Shown here in pieces: positions 21,981 through 32,550 of a stretch of DNA of 64,000 nt. Position 1 is the first letter of the stretch, and every line of letters starts with the position of its first letter. The position numbers were made by a program, and so were the translations under genes. This DNA comes from Takakia lepidozioides (lineage: Eukaryota; Streptophyta; Takakiopsida; Takakiales; Takakiaceae): assembly GCA_030704615.1 (NCBI GenBank), contig CM060731.1, positions 95,150,756 to 95,214,755 of the forward strand, read 5' to 3'. Below the pieces are notes generated by a model that saw nothing but the letters and a program-made list of their open reading frames with translations, made no database searches and was not told where the DNA came from.

Positions 21981-22604
21981 ATAATGTGGAGATGTGCAGA
22001 AAACCAAGGAATTTCAGAGAGGTGTGAATTGGCAATCATATGATTGCTTTTATTTCAGCATCTGCGTCATCAACATTGAAAGCATGTTGGCACCATCCTG
22101 CCTGGTGAGCCTGAAGCTTCCCGTTCAAACCCCCTAAACACAATGGATGAGGCAAATGAATCATAGCACTAGCATGAGACAAATGAATCATAGCACTAGT
22201 ATTGTATGTCATGTGCAGCTTGCCTAAAGTCAAGTGTCTGTCATGCTTGCAGTCATGCAAGGTGAAACAGAGAGTGAGAACGTGATAGGATAGGTGTGGT
22301 AGAAAGATTGTCATGCAAACTGGAGCTGTTTTTTCATATGGGTGCATCAGTCTTTGCAAAGAAGACATTGAAGATGTGAAGACATCCCATAGTAACAACT
22401 TAAACAGTCAAAAGATGGAAAGCAATTTCAATTCCGCCCACCCACACAAAAATGAGCTGCATCGCCTTCATACATGTATGCTATGTCTATCTTGCATGGG
22501 AAAATGAAGCTTTACTTCATGGCAGGAAGTTCTAGACGAAGAAAATATAAACAAAATGTTGCATAGCAAGATACATTGCTGACGGCAACCGTAAGATGAA
22601 CACA
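21981..22604. other. No gene seen
   Basis: AT-rich DNA with a small direct repeat (AATGAATCATAGCACTAG twice near 22155 and 22182). No convincing exon. Confidence 0.35.
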
Positions 22605-23330
22605 TTACTCCGCAAACCAGTCAATGCATTTGAAGTCCCAGTCATACTCTGGCACATCAACTTCATGCACTTTGGATTTTTTCCAAGAGGAAAGTTGCAC
22701 ATTCCACTGGAACGTATGGACGACATGGTGGAAGTGATCCGTCTCCCAGTTCTCCAAGAAGACCCGCCAGAGTATACTAGAGCTGTTCAGTTCCCCCCCA
22801 ACCTCAGATGCAAAGTGAACCGACATGGTGTCCCCATTTACCGTGATGCAAAGGTCACCTAGAGCACTGACAGGGCCAGTATGGGAGATATTCCTTCTCA
22901 GTAACCAAAAAATTGGGTTGGGGACGGGGTCTACCAATTTCTTCACATCCCATGAACCCTCCACCCACTGGAAAACTGTCAAAAGATGGAAACTTTCTTG
23001 CTCTTTGTCTGGGTCCATGCCTAGAGTCCAAGGACCCCACTTCTCATTTGGGGCCTCAAGGAACCTAGAACGCAAAACCAGAGTGTTGGACATCATGGCA
23101 GCCCCTACATTGTTTGGGTCATAAAATCCACACCATGCCAATCTGCCAACAAACTCAAAAGCTCTCACAAGAATATCCCCTTGTATGAGTTTGGAATAGT
23201 CGATGCTGCGGTCCATCATCCAAATGCGCCGTGCGACGAAGGGAGTGAGGTTACCAAGAATACCTGCATCAGGCTGCTCATTGGGACGGGGGCCACGGCC
23301 ATTGGATGAGTCGTGCTTGTGGGCATGGTG
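22605..23330 (-). CDS. Unknown protein with a PWTLGM block
   Basis: The frame on the minus strand is open from 23435 to 22605 (276 codons), but residues before about 35 read through low-complexity repeats. The credible part starts at or before WMMDRSIDYSKLIQGDIL and includes GFYDPNNVGAAMMSNTLVLR, WGPWTLGMDPDKEQESFHLL and VDVPEYDWDFKCIDWF at the end. The phrase PWTLGMD...F.LLT resembles DCPWSLGMTRQCVFTLLI in the gene at 25513-26599, so the two may be distant relatives. No known domain is recognised. Codon usage and lack of stops favour a real exon. Confidence 0.45.
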   Translation of the reverse strand, partial: HHAHKHDSSNGRGPRPNEQPDAGILGNLTPFVARRIWMMDRSIDYSKLIQGDILVRAFEFVGRLAWCGFYDPNNVGAAMMSNTLVLRSRFLEAPNEKWGPWTLGMDPDKEQESFHLLTVFQWVEGSWDVKKLVDPVPNPIFWLLRRNISHTGPVSALGDLCITVNGDTMSVHFASEVGGELNSSSILWRVFLENWETDHFHHVVHTFQWNVQLSSWKKSKVHEVDVPEYDWDFKCIDWFAE

Positions 23331-23399
23331 TTGGTTGAAGATTGCTTTGCAATCGACGATGGTGTGCTGCAAAGATGAAGGACTGAAAGCAGGCTGAAA

Positions 23400-23745
23400 C
23401 CAAGAGGGCTCAAAGAAATCAAGACAACAAAGCAAGAGTGTTTAAAACCAGCAAGAAGGCTCAAACAAAGCAAGAATGAAAGAGGTGTCAAAGAAAGGAA
23501 GAGAACAAAGGAAGATGGCTCAAAGAAACCAAGAATGAAAGAGGGCTCAAAGAAAGCAAGAGAGGAAAGCAAGAGGCCTCCCACACGGCAAGTCTGGAAG
23601 ATGGCTTTTCCTATGCAAGAGAGGAAAGCAGGAGAGGTGAAAGAAAACTAGAATGAAAGAGGCCTCCAAGAAAGCAAGAGAGCAAAGCAAGAGGACTCAA
23701 AGAAAGCAAGAATGAAAGAGGGCTCAAAACAACCCTAAACTTAAG
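23400..23745. repeat. Purine-rich tandem repeat
   Basis: Imperfect units of about 25-40 bp such as AAAGCAAGAATGAAAGAGGG and CTCAAAGAAAGCAAGAG are repeated about ten times. On the minus strand they read as Leu/Ser-rich peptides, which I treat as non-coding. Confidence 0.75.
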
Positions 23746-23797
23746 TGAAATAGGAGGGAAACTCTTGGCATGTCATGGCAAGTCATGCCTCATCTTT

Positions 23798-23806
23798 TTA
23801 TATAAG
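23798..23806 (+). promoter_or_regulatory. Possible TATA box
   Basis: TTATATAAG lies about 65 bp before the ATG at 23871 in otherwise AT-poor surroundings. The position suits a short 5' leader. Identification is by motif only. Confidence 0.4.
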
Positions 23807-23870
23807 TATGCATGAACTTATGAACCCAAACTGGCAAGTCAAAGAAAGTCATAGAAAGTCATAGCAACTT

Positions 23871-24331
23871 ATGGCCTTTCATAGTGTTGTGATGCTGCCA
23901 TGTTTGTCCAGAGCACGCATTGTGCAAATTGTGGAAAATGGGCTTTTGCTCTATAGCAGAATGTGCGATGCGGATATCCATTTGCATGTGTTGTCCATGG
24001 TGGAGTCGTATGTAGGGCTAGACAAAGCATGGGCGTACACTGTGAAAGAGGGGGTACGCACCCTTACCGTGGAGTTGGCGTCATTGGAGTACGCGTACAT
24101 GATGGACGAGGACGAGCAGAAGGGTGTCATCATCCTCCATGTACAGCTGGGCCTCGTTGACAAGGTAGTATTCCGAACATTCAAGGAAATGCATTCATGC
24201 TACGATGGCATGTATATAGAGTGGGGTGAGCACATTGCAATGGACTCACCATGGGTGCAGGACGTCTTGGCATGGATTCCCCAATCCATGGTGTTTGGAC
24301 CCGTCTGCACCGCATACATTAGAGTAATGGC
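23871..24331 (+). CDS. Unknown protein, first exon
   Basis: ATG at 23871 opens MAFHSVVMLPCLSRARIVQI. The frame contains VESYVGLDKAWAYTVKEGVR, VRTLTVELASLEYAYMMDED and HIAMDSPWVQDVLAWIPQSM, and reaches a good donor (ATGGCA|GTAAGCTTG) near 24331; beyond it the frame ends at 24398. The alternation of hydrophobic and charged residues looks like a folded globular protein. I do not recognise the family, and no downstream exon was identified with confidence. Confidence 0.4.
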
Positions 24332-24398
24332 AGTAAGCTTGCCATGGTTTAGGGTTCATTCCTTATTTTGCAGAGACAGATTGACTGTGTGTTCATGA

Positions 24399-25512
24399 AG
24401 GCACGGTTGTAGTTTCTTGTTGCTTCAGATATGAATCGTCTTGTTGTAATGCATTTGTGGATGCATCATCAAAGTCTGCTCCTTGCAGTTACCACACATT
24501 CGTCTCTTCATTTGTTTGAATGGGAATGCACTTTCCTCGTCTTCCATCCCATGCGGTTTATTTGGCCTAGCCCTTCACAGTTCCCCACGATCCAGCGCGC
24601 ACCAATATTTTCTTTCACTGTACGAGGACATTCATGACCCATGCCATTGTAATGCACCAAATCTCTTTAGAAAAGAAGATGAAATAGAATGTGAGGGACG
24701 CGACTTCACAAATGGCGTTTCCTTTCACCATGGAAATGCTATGAATACTGTAATACCATTTCCACGCAACATAACAACTTCGCTTGACATACACGATCAC
24801 GTTAATCATGGGTGAAATGCAAGCATGGTTCGAAGGGAATATGGATATGCACTTTGCTGCATTCATAAAATGTACAATGTAGCTTTAAGAACGAACCATA
24901 TAGATGAACCCAGAAACGTCATGAAAACAGACAGATTTCTACACCCAGCATACAACGAGGTCATTGTGGTCAAGCAAGAAAAAAATGAATCTACATAAGA
25001 GGACATCTGAACTGCCCCATGTGAATCAAGATGCATACAATTGCCTCTTCGCATTCGTTCGTTCAGGCACGAGCGGCAAATGACGTTTTCTACCGCGCGC
25101 CTCCAAAAAATCCTTCCATCTCACAAGTGACTTGGTGTTTCCATCGTCAACCTCAGTGAGAGTGGGGTCGTCCTGGGGATGATGAATATCCTCCTCCATT
25201 GTGGACGAATTTCGACAACGTGCGTGCGACCTCGACTGGAATGAGAAGAGCCTCATTAGTCAGTTTCACCATCTTTTTCTGTTGGTAGAAAGACTCTCCA
25301 AAGGTTAGTGGCCTCACACAATACACTTGGACAACACACTTAAACACCCGTAAACATCACCCACAGGCAAAAGGTTGCTATGAATTTGAGTTCTCACGTC
25401 CTCAGGGAAGGATGTGAACACAGTTCAGTTATCACCTATCATTTGTGCGCCTCATGTAAATTTCCAAGAAGACAAGGTCGTTCACATACGAACTGGTGTC
25501 ATTACAGCACCA
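24399..25512. other. No confident gene
   Basis: Mixed-composition DNA. A minus frame at 25026-25256 (ARCRNSSTMEEDIHHPQDDP then SLVRWKDFLEARGRKRHL) could be an exon of the downstream minus gene, but support is weak. Confidence 0.3.
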
Positions 25513-26530
25513 TCAATTGCATACACTGTTGTCAAATCTGGCCATGGCTTCATGGCATCCACGATTGGTGGCAATACATATACAATACATCTTTGTGGGT
25601 TCCGTGTCCTCTGATGCTAGCATGGTAGAAGAACTGGTGTGCATGCACTCAAAAATGGAGTTGATGCGGATAGTGGAAAGAAATCGATTATGCGCAATCA
25701 CAATTTCATAATGTGTCACAAGGCTCCCCAATGGATATTTCCTTGTAGAGTTTGCCACATGCAATGACATTGAAAATAGAAGGGATACAATCTCATCACA
25801 TACATTAAACTGTTCATTGTGCATCCTACGTATTGGCTGAGTGGCCACCATGAAGGCTGGCAAACAGGCGACTACTAACATGCATTTCTGCCATGGAAAA
25901 GGCCAAGTCATCCACGGCAGTGTTTTCCATGGTCACTGGTGTTGGTGTGATCAATAACGTAAACACGCACTGCCGCGTCATGCCCAGAGACCAAGGGCAG
26001 TCCATGGCATCACGTGTATCTGGAAACTGTTTTTTCAACTGCATCTTGAAAGCTCCCTTGACCAGCAAGCTACTCCCAGCCATTTCCATGCAGTTCTTCA
26101 GATTCATGATGCGCTGTTTGTTAAACTCCCCATGTGCATCTTCCTCGACGATCCAAAATGGGGATACTTCACCAGTCTTCAAGCTCACTTCCAACCACAC
26201 GTGCTCACCAGCGAGCCGAGCCTTTCTTGTCATGTCCAACCTAAACCCATTGTCCACTGTCAATGTTGAAACAACATCCCATATGGCACGATCGATGCCA
26301 ATTGTGACATACTCCACTCCGTACGTCGACGGTGCCATAGTCTTGTGGAGAATGATAACATCCTGCAGATTCACAACCTCTGCCTTGACTTCTCCCACAA
26401 CAATGGGAGCCACCAGAGTCCTCATGCCTGCCCTATGAGTGACGAGAGAGGATGTGATGTCCTTCACATCATGGATCTTCGGGACGAGGTTTGCTGCATT
26501 GTCTCCGTGAAAGAAAGCCATCACTGAAGT
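25513..26530 (-). CDS. Unknown protein with a PWSLGM block, probably frameshifted
   Basis: The minus frame from MAFFHGDNAANLVPKIHDVK (ATG near 26524) runs through VGEVKAEVVNLQDVIILHKT, YVTIGIDRAIWDVVSTLTVD, RKARLAGEHVWLEVSLKTGE and DCPWSLGMTRQCVFTLLITP to about 25890. There a second frame takes over (QPIRRMHNEQFNVCDEIVSL, YPLGSLVTHYEIVIAHNRFL) and stays open to 25513. A one-base indel or short intron near 25895 explains the switch. The PWSLGM block is shared with 22605-23330. No known domain is recognised. Confidence 0.45.
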
Positions 26531-26599
26531 AACGGGGATATGGAGTGATACTAATATGTATGAAGAGGATGTGAGAGAAGTGGGGGAAAATAGTGACAT

Positions 26600-28295
26600 G
26601 CAGACACTGCAACATGCATGAGAACATCGCCCGTAAACCCTATCATCCCTATGAACCCTATGAATGTTATCATCCCTATTTCGTCTTCACCATTCGTGCA
26701 AACTACATTGTTCATGGCTGGCCCAATGGTCACGTCCTTCTCAGGTGGCAGTTGTGCCCACATCCCTTCTCCCACTCCTCCATGCCATGCCCACGCAATA
26801 GGCATAGAGATTGGGGCCCTACCCTGCTACTAACCCCTCGGCACAGGTACGGTGACATGCTTCTTGGAGAATGGTTATGTCTACGACTGCTACAGGAGTA
26901 TATATTGCTCTTAGGACGTCAACGACAATTTCTGTTTGGTGCACAATTTACAGAGTTCCATGGCGTTTTTCTGAGCCATGTTGGGGTGAGAGTGTGGATT
27001 GTCCTTCCGCATGTAAGATGCCCAATTTGCATGCTGCATTATGGGAATCCGAATGGATCAGACCGGACTTCCATCGGTGGATATGTAGAACGTCATCGTG
27101 GAAGTTGGGTTTATGAACATGTCGAGCTTGATCGGATTGTTGATCACCTCCTTGATGTTGATGCTGTTGGAACTGCATGATGGTGGCGGAATTGCACATT
27201 TGATTTTGTGAGGGAGGTGGAATTCTTGTCAAATAAGATGAAGTTCTTCCCTACCCTTTTCTTTCCTCAGGATGAATGGACGCCAGTGAATGTATATTGG
27301 GAAACCTAGGGGCCCCAAAGAAAAGCTTGGATTTAGCACTTCATGATTAGAGTCCCAAAGTGTAAACTTTAATGCAGACTTTACTGTACATGCAAGCAAC
27401 CCGCATGCAAGCCTACCCACCCTGGAGACTTACTGCCTCGCTCTCATCTTCTCCGCCCTCTGGTTTTCGTTATGATAATATTGACAGGGGTCCAGATTGC
27501 AGGGGTTCAGATTGACAGGGGTCCAGATTGCATTGTGATACAAGCATCATGATTGGCCTTAATCATCACTGGAGCATGCCTATTGTGCTCACAAGAAACA
27601 CCTCAATGCTCAAATCATGGCCACACCATCTCTAGTTTTCTGTCTCACAAGGAAAGATCATGGGAATGACACCCCTGGATTCCATAAATCCAGCTGAACT
27701 CTAATTTACTGCACAGCTTCCTCAAAATGTGTGGTTTGTCCCAGTTACCTATATGAAGCCATGGCAACCCACATGCATGGAAGCCTGGCGACCATGCAGA
27801 TTTGCTACCTTGCTATGGTATGCACAAATGTAAACCCTGGACACAGGGCCCTACTCTCAAAGCCATTCTACCATGACCACATTCCCCATGGGTTGTTCAC
27901 AGTGAAGACATTGTAGAGAAAAAATGTCATCATACATCACACAATTGCAGAACGTATTCAATTGTCATGGAAAACTTCGTAAAGGGGCCCTCCAACATTC
28001 ATCGGTGCATGAATGAGCATGCCGGTCTTGTGGCGTAGCCATGGAAAACATCGGGGACATGCTCATCTTCCCCAATACAGTATGGTTCGCCATGACTTCT
28101 GGTCTGCAATTCTAGCAATACAACATCCCCAATTTCCTTCTTTCAAATTCGCAGGACGCGGGGGAGAGAATGTTTCAATTCAGGAATGTGAATTTCATTG
28201 TAGTCCGTGCTCATTACAACGGATGGTGGGAAGAGAAATGGTGGTGCAACGGAAAACGGAGAGTGTGTCCCCTCATGTTCCATAAATGAATTCCC
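26600..28295. other. No confident gene
   Basis: Several open frames cross 26593-27232 on both strands but none shows a recognisable domain. Near 27483-27530 a short GACAGGGGTCCAGATTGCA repeat occurs. The remainder is low in coding character. Confidence 0.3.
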
Positions 28296-29588
28296 TCAAG
28301 TACATCCATAGGTGGTGTCAACACTGCTACTGCTACCACTTGAATCTGCTGAACTGCTAGTACTGCTACCACCTGAAACTGCTGCACTATCATCTATGAA
28401 AAGGTGCTTGAGCGTCTTCCTGGAACTCCAACGCAAGGGTAGGGGAGAAAACACAGCTGCTTGCACACGAGCAATGCCTTCCGCGTAATCGGGAAGGACA
28501 TAATTAGGAGGTGGGCTCCAGCACAAGTCCCTCAAGTATATGGAAGACAGGGGCCACGGGAGTGCATTCACATTCCTGCAATCAGAAATGCACCATTTTG
28601 GTAACAATCAGACAACAGAAGGGGATGTGACAGAGCATATACACAGGGATCAAATAGACAGAAAATAAACTTACTCACATGAAAAGTCATTGTCCAGGTC
28701 CTTGTCGTCACCGTCGAGGATATCAATTTGCGCAGTGACATCCTTGACATTGGAGGTAGACGCGCCCCCTTGCAACTCGGCGAGGAGGCCAGTGAAAATA
28801 TCTGCATCTCCTTCCATACCAAACAAGTGCTTGCCAGCTGCCTTGCAAGCATGGTAAGAAGCGCCTGCAAGAGACAAATTGAAGGAATTAGAGTTTTAGA
28901 ATATTGAGTAAAGAAGGTGCAGAAGAAAAGAAATCGATGACAAAAGCAAGAAGAGAAACATGTGCCGAGAGTGAGATCTATGATGCGGGCCCCTGGCCGA
29001 GAACAACTCTCAATGATCGTTTGGATAAAAGCCGGGCTTTTTTCACGGGCCCCTCTCCAAGGCGTTCCATTTGGCTTTCGCAAATATACGTTGGAGTCGA
29101 CATAGTTGTAGTGCATGTCGTCGACAACAGGATCGAACCTCTCGTTTATGAAACATCATCCCCCATGAAGCTCGAACTCCACCACTGTGGTGGGAGTTGA
29201 CAGTGGATGTACCCTCACGAGACAGACGGCCTCAAATAGACGGGTCTGCGATGAAGAGGACAATAATTAGTGAGTAATGTTTCATAGCACATCTGGGTGG
29301 GAGTGCAGACCCATTCTGGATGGAACTGGTTCAGAGTCATTGCTCATGCACCGCCATAACTGAGTGCGCTGAAGCACTCAATTCAGGCAGTGCGAACAGC
29401 ATGACTTCATAACAGTCAGTACAGTGGAACTTCAACAGAGAAGGCATAAAAATGAAGTATTTGAAACCCACCTTCTGCCCTGGGCAATCCCCCTTCGTCA
29501 GATATAGGTTGTTGACACAGTTCCAGGTCTTGATAATCCGCATCCCCGAGGCTTTCAAGTAGCTTGCCAGCTCCCGGCGACATCTCAT
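28296..29588 (-). pseudogene. DNA methyltransferase-like gene, four exons, one in-frame stop
   Basis: Exons on the minus strand: about 29588-29472 (MRIIKTWNCVNNLYLTKGD, donor AAG|GTGGGT); 29245-28960 (acceptor ATCGCAG), with NGTPWRGAREKSPAFIQTII and ARIIDLTLGT; 28864-28679 (acceptor CTCTTGCAG, donor GTGAGTAAG), with SYHACKAAGKHLFGMEGDAD; and 28575-28296 (acceptor GATTGCAG), ending in a Ser-rich tail. Splicing exon 2 to 3 gives DLTLGTCASYHACKAAGKH, close to motif I of N6/N4 DNA methyltransferases (DLTAGTG-like) followed by an E-G-D acidic residue. A TGA at 29156-29158 interrupts exon 2, so the copy may be dead or may start at the ATG at 29114-29116. No catalytic DPPY-type motif was seen. It is transcribed away from the SWIM fragment at 29680-30203. 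The enzyme call is tentative. Confidence 0.45.
29358..29383. repeat. P3 palindrome, copy 1
   Basis: TGAGTGC-GCTGAA-GCACTCA, an inverted repeat with 7-bp arms, within the methyltransferase-like gene region (intron). Confidence 0.6.
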
Positions 29589-29626
29589 CGTGACAGATTG
29601 TATGATAACCTCCCCCCCCCTGGAGA

Positions 29627-29648
29627 ACTGAGTGCGTCAACACACTCA
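29627..29648. repeat. P3 palindrome, copy 2
   Basis: ACTGAGTGCGTCAACACACTCAAT, with TGAGTG/CACTCA arms, lies between the two divergent genes. Confidence 0.6.
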
Positions 29649-29679
29649 ATTTTTTCATGATCATGATTTCAGGATGATC

Positions 29680-30203
29680 ATTGACGAACTGGAGATGGGC
29701 AAGTTGGAGGACGCCAACTTTCGTCTGCACCGATCTGTGGCGTCGACTCTTGGTGGCCTTGCTGATATGGTGCCTCCTCCAGACGATACTTCGCATCCCA
29801 CAAGAAGGAATGGCAAAACAGTGCATCGGGTGGCTTCGGGGCCTGATCACGATGCGAAGGTGGAATCGGCCAGACTACTTCAGGCTTGGGTAATAGGAAC
29901 TATGGAAGTACCTTCATCTGGGTATGGACGGGTTTATACTTCACATCTGGGTCTGTTTTGCACGACAGGGCCTATCAGGTGACAGTGGGAAATTTTCCGG
30001 GGTGTACCTGTCCCGACTTCGTGTGCATACGTGAGGAAGCTCTAGGAAAGAGAGGGAAATGGGTTCCCTGCAAGCATCTTTACTACATCTTTTTGCGCAA
30101 GATGTATTGTGATCCCAAAAGAGACCAAATCATTCACCAGACGACACTAGGTCCTGGTGAGGTACAGACACTTTTGCAGCGAGACATTGGCAATATCGAG
30201 TAG
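29680..30203 (+). pseudogene. Frameshifted SWIM fragment related to the 34.6-38.1 kb transposase
   Basis: Frame 1 (to about 29945) reads SHPTRRNGKTVHRVASGPDH then MEVPSSGYGRVYT. Frame 2 then reads SGSVLHDRAYQVTVGNFPGC, TCPDFVCIREEALGKRGKWV and PCKHLYYIFLRKMYC, ending at 30203. The matching segment of the 34603-36015 copy (SHPTKRDGKTVRRFASGADH ... EVPSSGYGRIYTV ... NFPSCTCPDF) shows that one indel near 29940 separates the frames. The SWIM residues C-x-C and C-x-H are intact. No DDE part is present upstream. Confidence 0.75.
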
Positions 30204-30360
30204 TGTTGCATATGTTGCGATTTTTCGCAATGTCGGAAAGGGCTGCCTTGTTTGTAGAACATGTATACACAGTTCTTAAATTTGGACAAGCATGCGATGT
30301 CTCGTTATGAAATGTAGTTTATTTTTTCATCGGGTTTGGTTAACGAGCCTCTAAAATTGA

Positions 30361-30374
30361 GTGCGTCAACGCAC
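30361..30374. repeat. P3 palindrome, copy 3
   Basis: GTGCG-TCAA-CGCAC, preceded by TTGA. The same GTGCG-N4-CGCAC core is the centre of the large satellite at 39457-49867. Confidence 0.65.
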
Positions 30375-30479
30375 ACCACTTCTGCCCCTAACCCCAATAT
30401 TGCCCCGGGCCAAAAAAAAAAAACCAAAAAAGCAAAAAAAAAAACAAAAAATTGTTCGAGGGCCTGCCAAACATGGACA

Positions 30480-31990
30480 AGTGTCAGTATGAAAGCTCAT
30501 TCTATTTTTTCATGGCCTCTACAGAAGCATTGCGTAAATGAGCTTCATGATGACCATCTGTTTTTTTTTCCACTTCTTCTTGAATAACAGGCACCTGAAC
30601 AAGTTTCACAATGACAGCTCATTTGTTTTCCACGTCCTCTATACAAACAAACCCTAAATAAGCATTCATGATGACCATATGATTTTTTTTTTCACTTCTT
30701 CTTCAATAATAGAAACCTGAAGAAGTTTGACAATGATTGAGCTCAAGTTTTTTTTTCACCTCTTCTTCACAAACAAACCCTAATTTATTCATGATGACAT
30801 CTGATTTTTTATTCACCTCTTTTTCATCAACAGAAACCTGAACAAGATTGACAATGATAGAGCTCAATTTTTTTCACCTCTTCTTCACAAAAAAACCCTA
30901 AATAAGCATTCATGATGACCATCTGGTTTTTTCACCTCTTCTTCAATAACAGAAACCTGAAGAAGTTTGACAATGGTAGAGCTCAAGTTTTTTTTTCATC
31001 TCTTCTTCACAAACGATCCCTAATTTATTCCCTAAATAAGCATTCATGATGACCATCTGGTTTTTTTTTCACCTCTTCTTCAATAACAGAAACCTGAAGA
31101 AGTTTGACAATGATAGAGCTCAACTTTTTTTTTCACCTCTTCTTCACAAACAAACCCTAAATAAGCATATGTTTTTCACCTCTTCTTCAATTACAGAAAC
31201 CTTAACAAGTTTGAGAATGAGAGCTCAATTTTTTCCACCTCTTCTTCACAAACAAACCCTAAATAAACATTCATAATGACCATCTGATTTCTTTTTTCAC
31301 CTCTTCTTCAATAACAAAAACCTGAACAAGTTTGACAATGATAGAGCTTAACTTTTTTTTTCACCTCTTCTTCACAAACAAACCCTATATAAGCATTCAT
31401 GGTGACCATCGATTCTTTTTTCACCTCTTCTTCAATAACAGAATCCTAAACAAGTTTCACAAGGATAGCTCAATGTTTTTTTATACCTCTTCTTCACAAA
31501 CACACCCTAAATAAGCAATCACAATGACCATGTGTTTTTTTTTCACCTCATCTTCAATAACACAAACCTGAACAAGTTCCACAATAAACCGCTCATTTTG
31601 TTACACATCTTCTTCACAAACAAAGCCTAAATAAGCTTGAAAATGACCATCTGTTTAATTTTCACCTCATCTACATTAACAAAAACCATTGCCTGTTTCA
31701 CAATGAGGGGTCATATTTTGGGGCCTGTTCTTGCCCATCCTCATTATTTTTAACCTCTCCTTCAATATTTCATCCATCATCCATCCACCATGGATGAAAT
31801 ACTAGAAACGTCAGATAGCTTGACAATGAGCATCCAAACTTTTCTTGCCTCTTGTTCATGCAAGAATCCCTAAATAAGATTCATGATGACTCACCCAGCC
31901 TTTTTTTTCCACCTCTTCTTCAATAAGAAAACCTCAGTAAGTTTCACAATGACCATTCCATTCATTCTATACCTCTTTTTTTAAGCGCTA
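30480..31990. repeat. Tandem repeat of about 110-145 bp
   Basis: About a dozen diverged units alternate two halves: TTTTTTTCACCTCTTCTTCAC then AACAAACCCTAAATAAGCAT and GATGACCATCTG; and TCACCTCTTCTTCAATAACA then GAAACCTGAACAAGTTTGAC and AATGATAGAGCTCAA. Small ORFs inside (for example 31046-31276) are repeat by-products. Confidence 0.85.
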
Positions 31991-32004
31991 ACTGCTTCCA
32001 TGAC

Positions 32005-32180
32005 AATAGGACCCTCTCTAAACAGAGGACTCGGGTATGGGGCCTGCTTCTTCCTCCACTAAACCCCTGGGCTCACGCTTAGCAAGCGTGAGCCTAGGCT
32101 CATGCTTAGAGGGCAAAGCGTGAGCCGAGCTTCTGGGCTCACACGGCTAGGCTCACGCCGTAGCTGCACTCGTCGGAAAG
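32005..32180 (+). repeat. Left TIR of the FCP1 element
   Basis: Contains GGGCTCACGCTTAGCAAGCG, GCGTGAGCC and GGCTCACGCCGTAGCT blocks, several of them self-complementary. Confidence 0.7.
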
Positions 32181-32550
32181 CATGACCACCCCATTGCCAG
32201 AGGCAATTGCAGAGTCGCTTTTCAACAAGCCCACGATATTATCAAGGAGGAGGTGAGGTTGAGGCCGGGAGCAAAACCAAAGCAGATACAGCTCGCATCC
32301 GCACATAGAATCTTATTAAAGATAGATGGATGAGGTCATCCAATGGATGAACCCATTCATGTATATGCCTTAAGATGCCACGTGTAGTGATGTCGTCATA
32401 TAAACAGAGTTGTGAAACCTCATGTAGTCATGTAGTCATAAGCTTCTATGGCATGTCATCAATGTGTAGTAATGGTGTAGTCATTTTGTTCATGGACTTG
32501 CGTGGACCTGGCAGGAGGGGACCTCTGGGTATTCAGCAATTGCTCGCAAA

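Noticed and set aside
23216-23584. Minus-strand Leu/Ser-rich ORF
   Set aside because: It reads through purine-rich tandem repeats and has no domain.
30640-31520. Telomere-like AACCCTAAA in the tandem repeat
   Set aside because: It occurs once per unit and is not itself tandem, so it is not telomeric.
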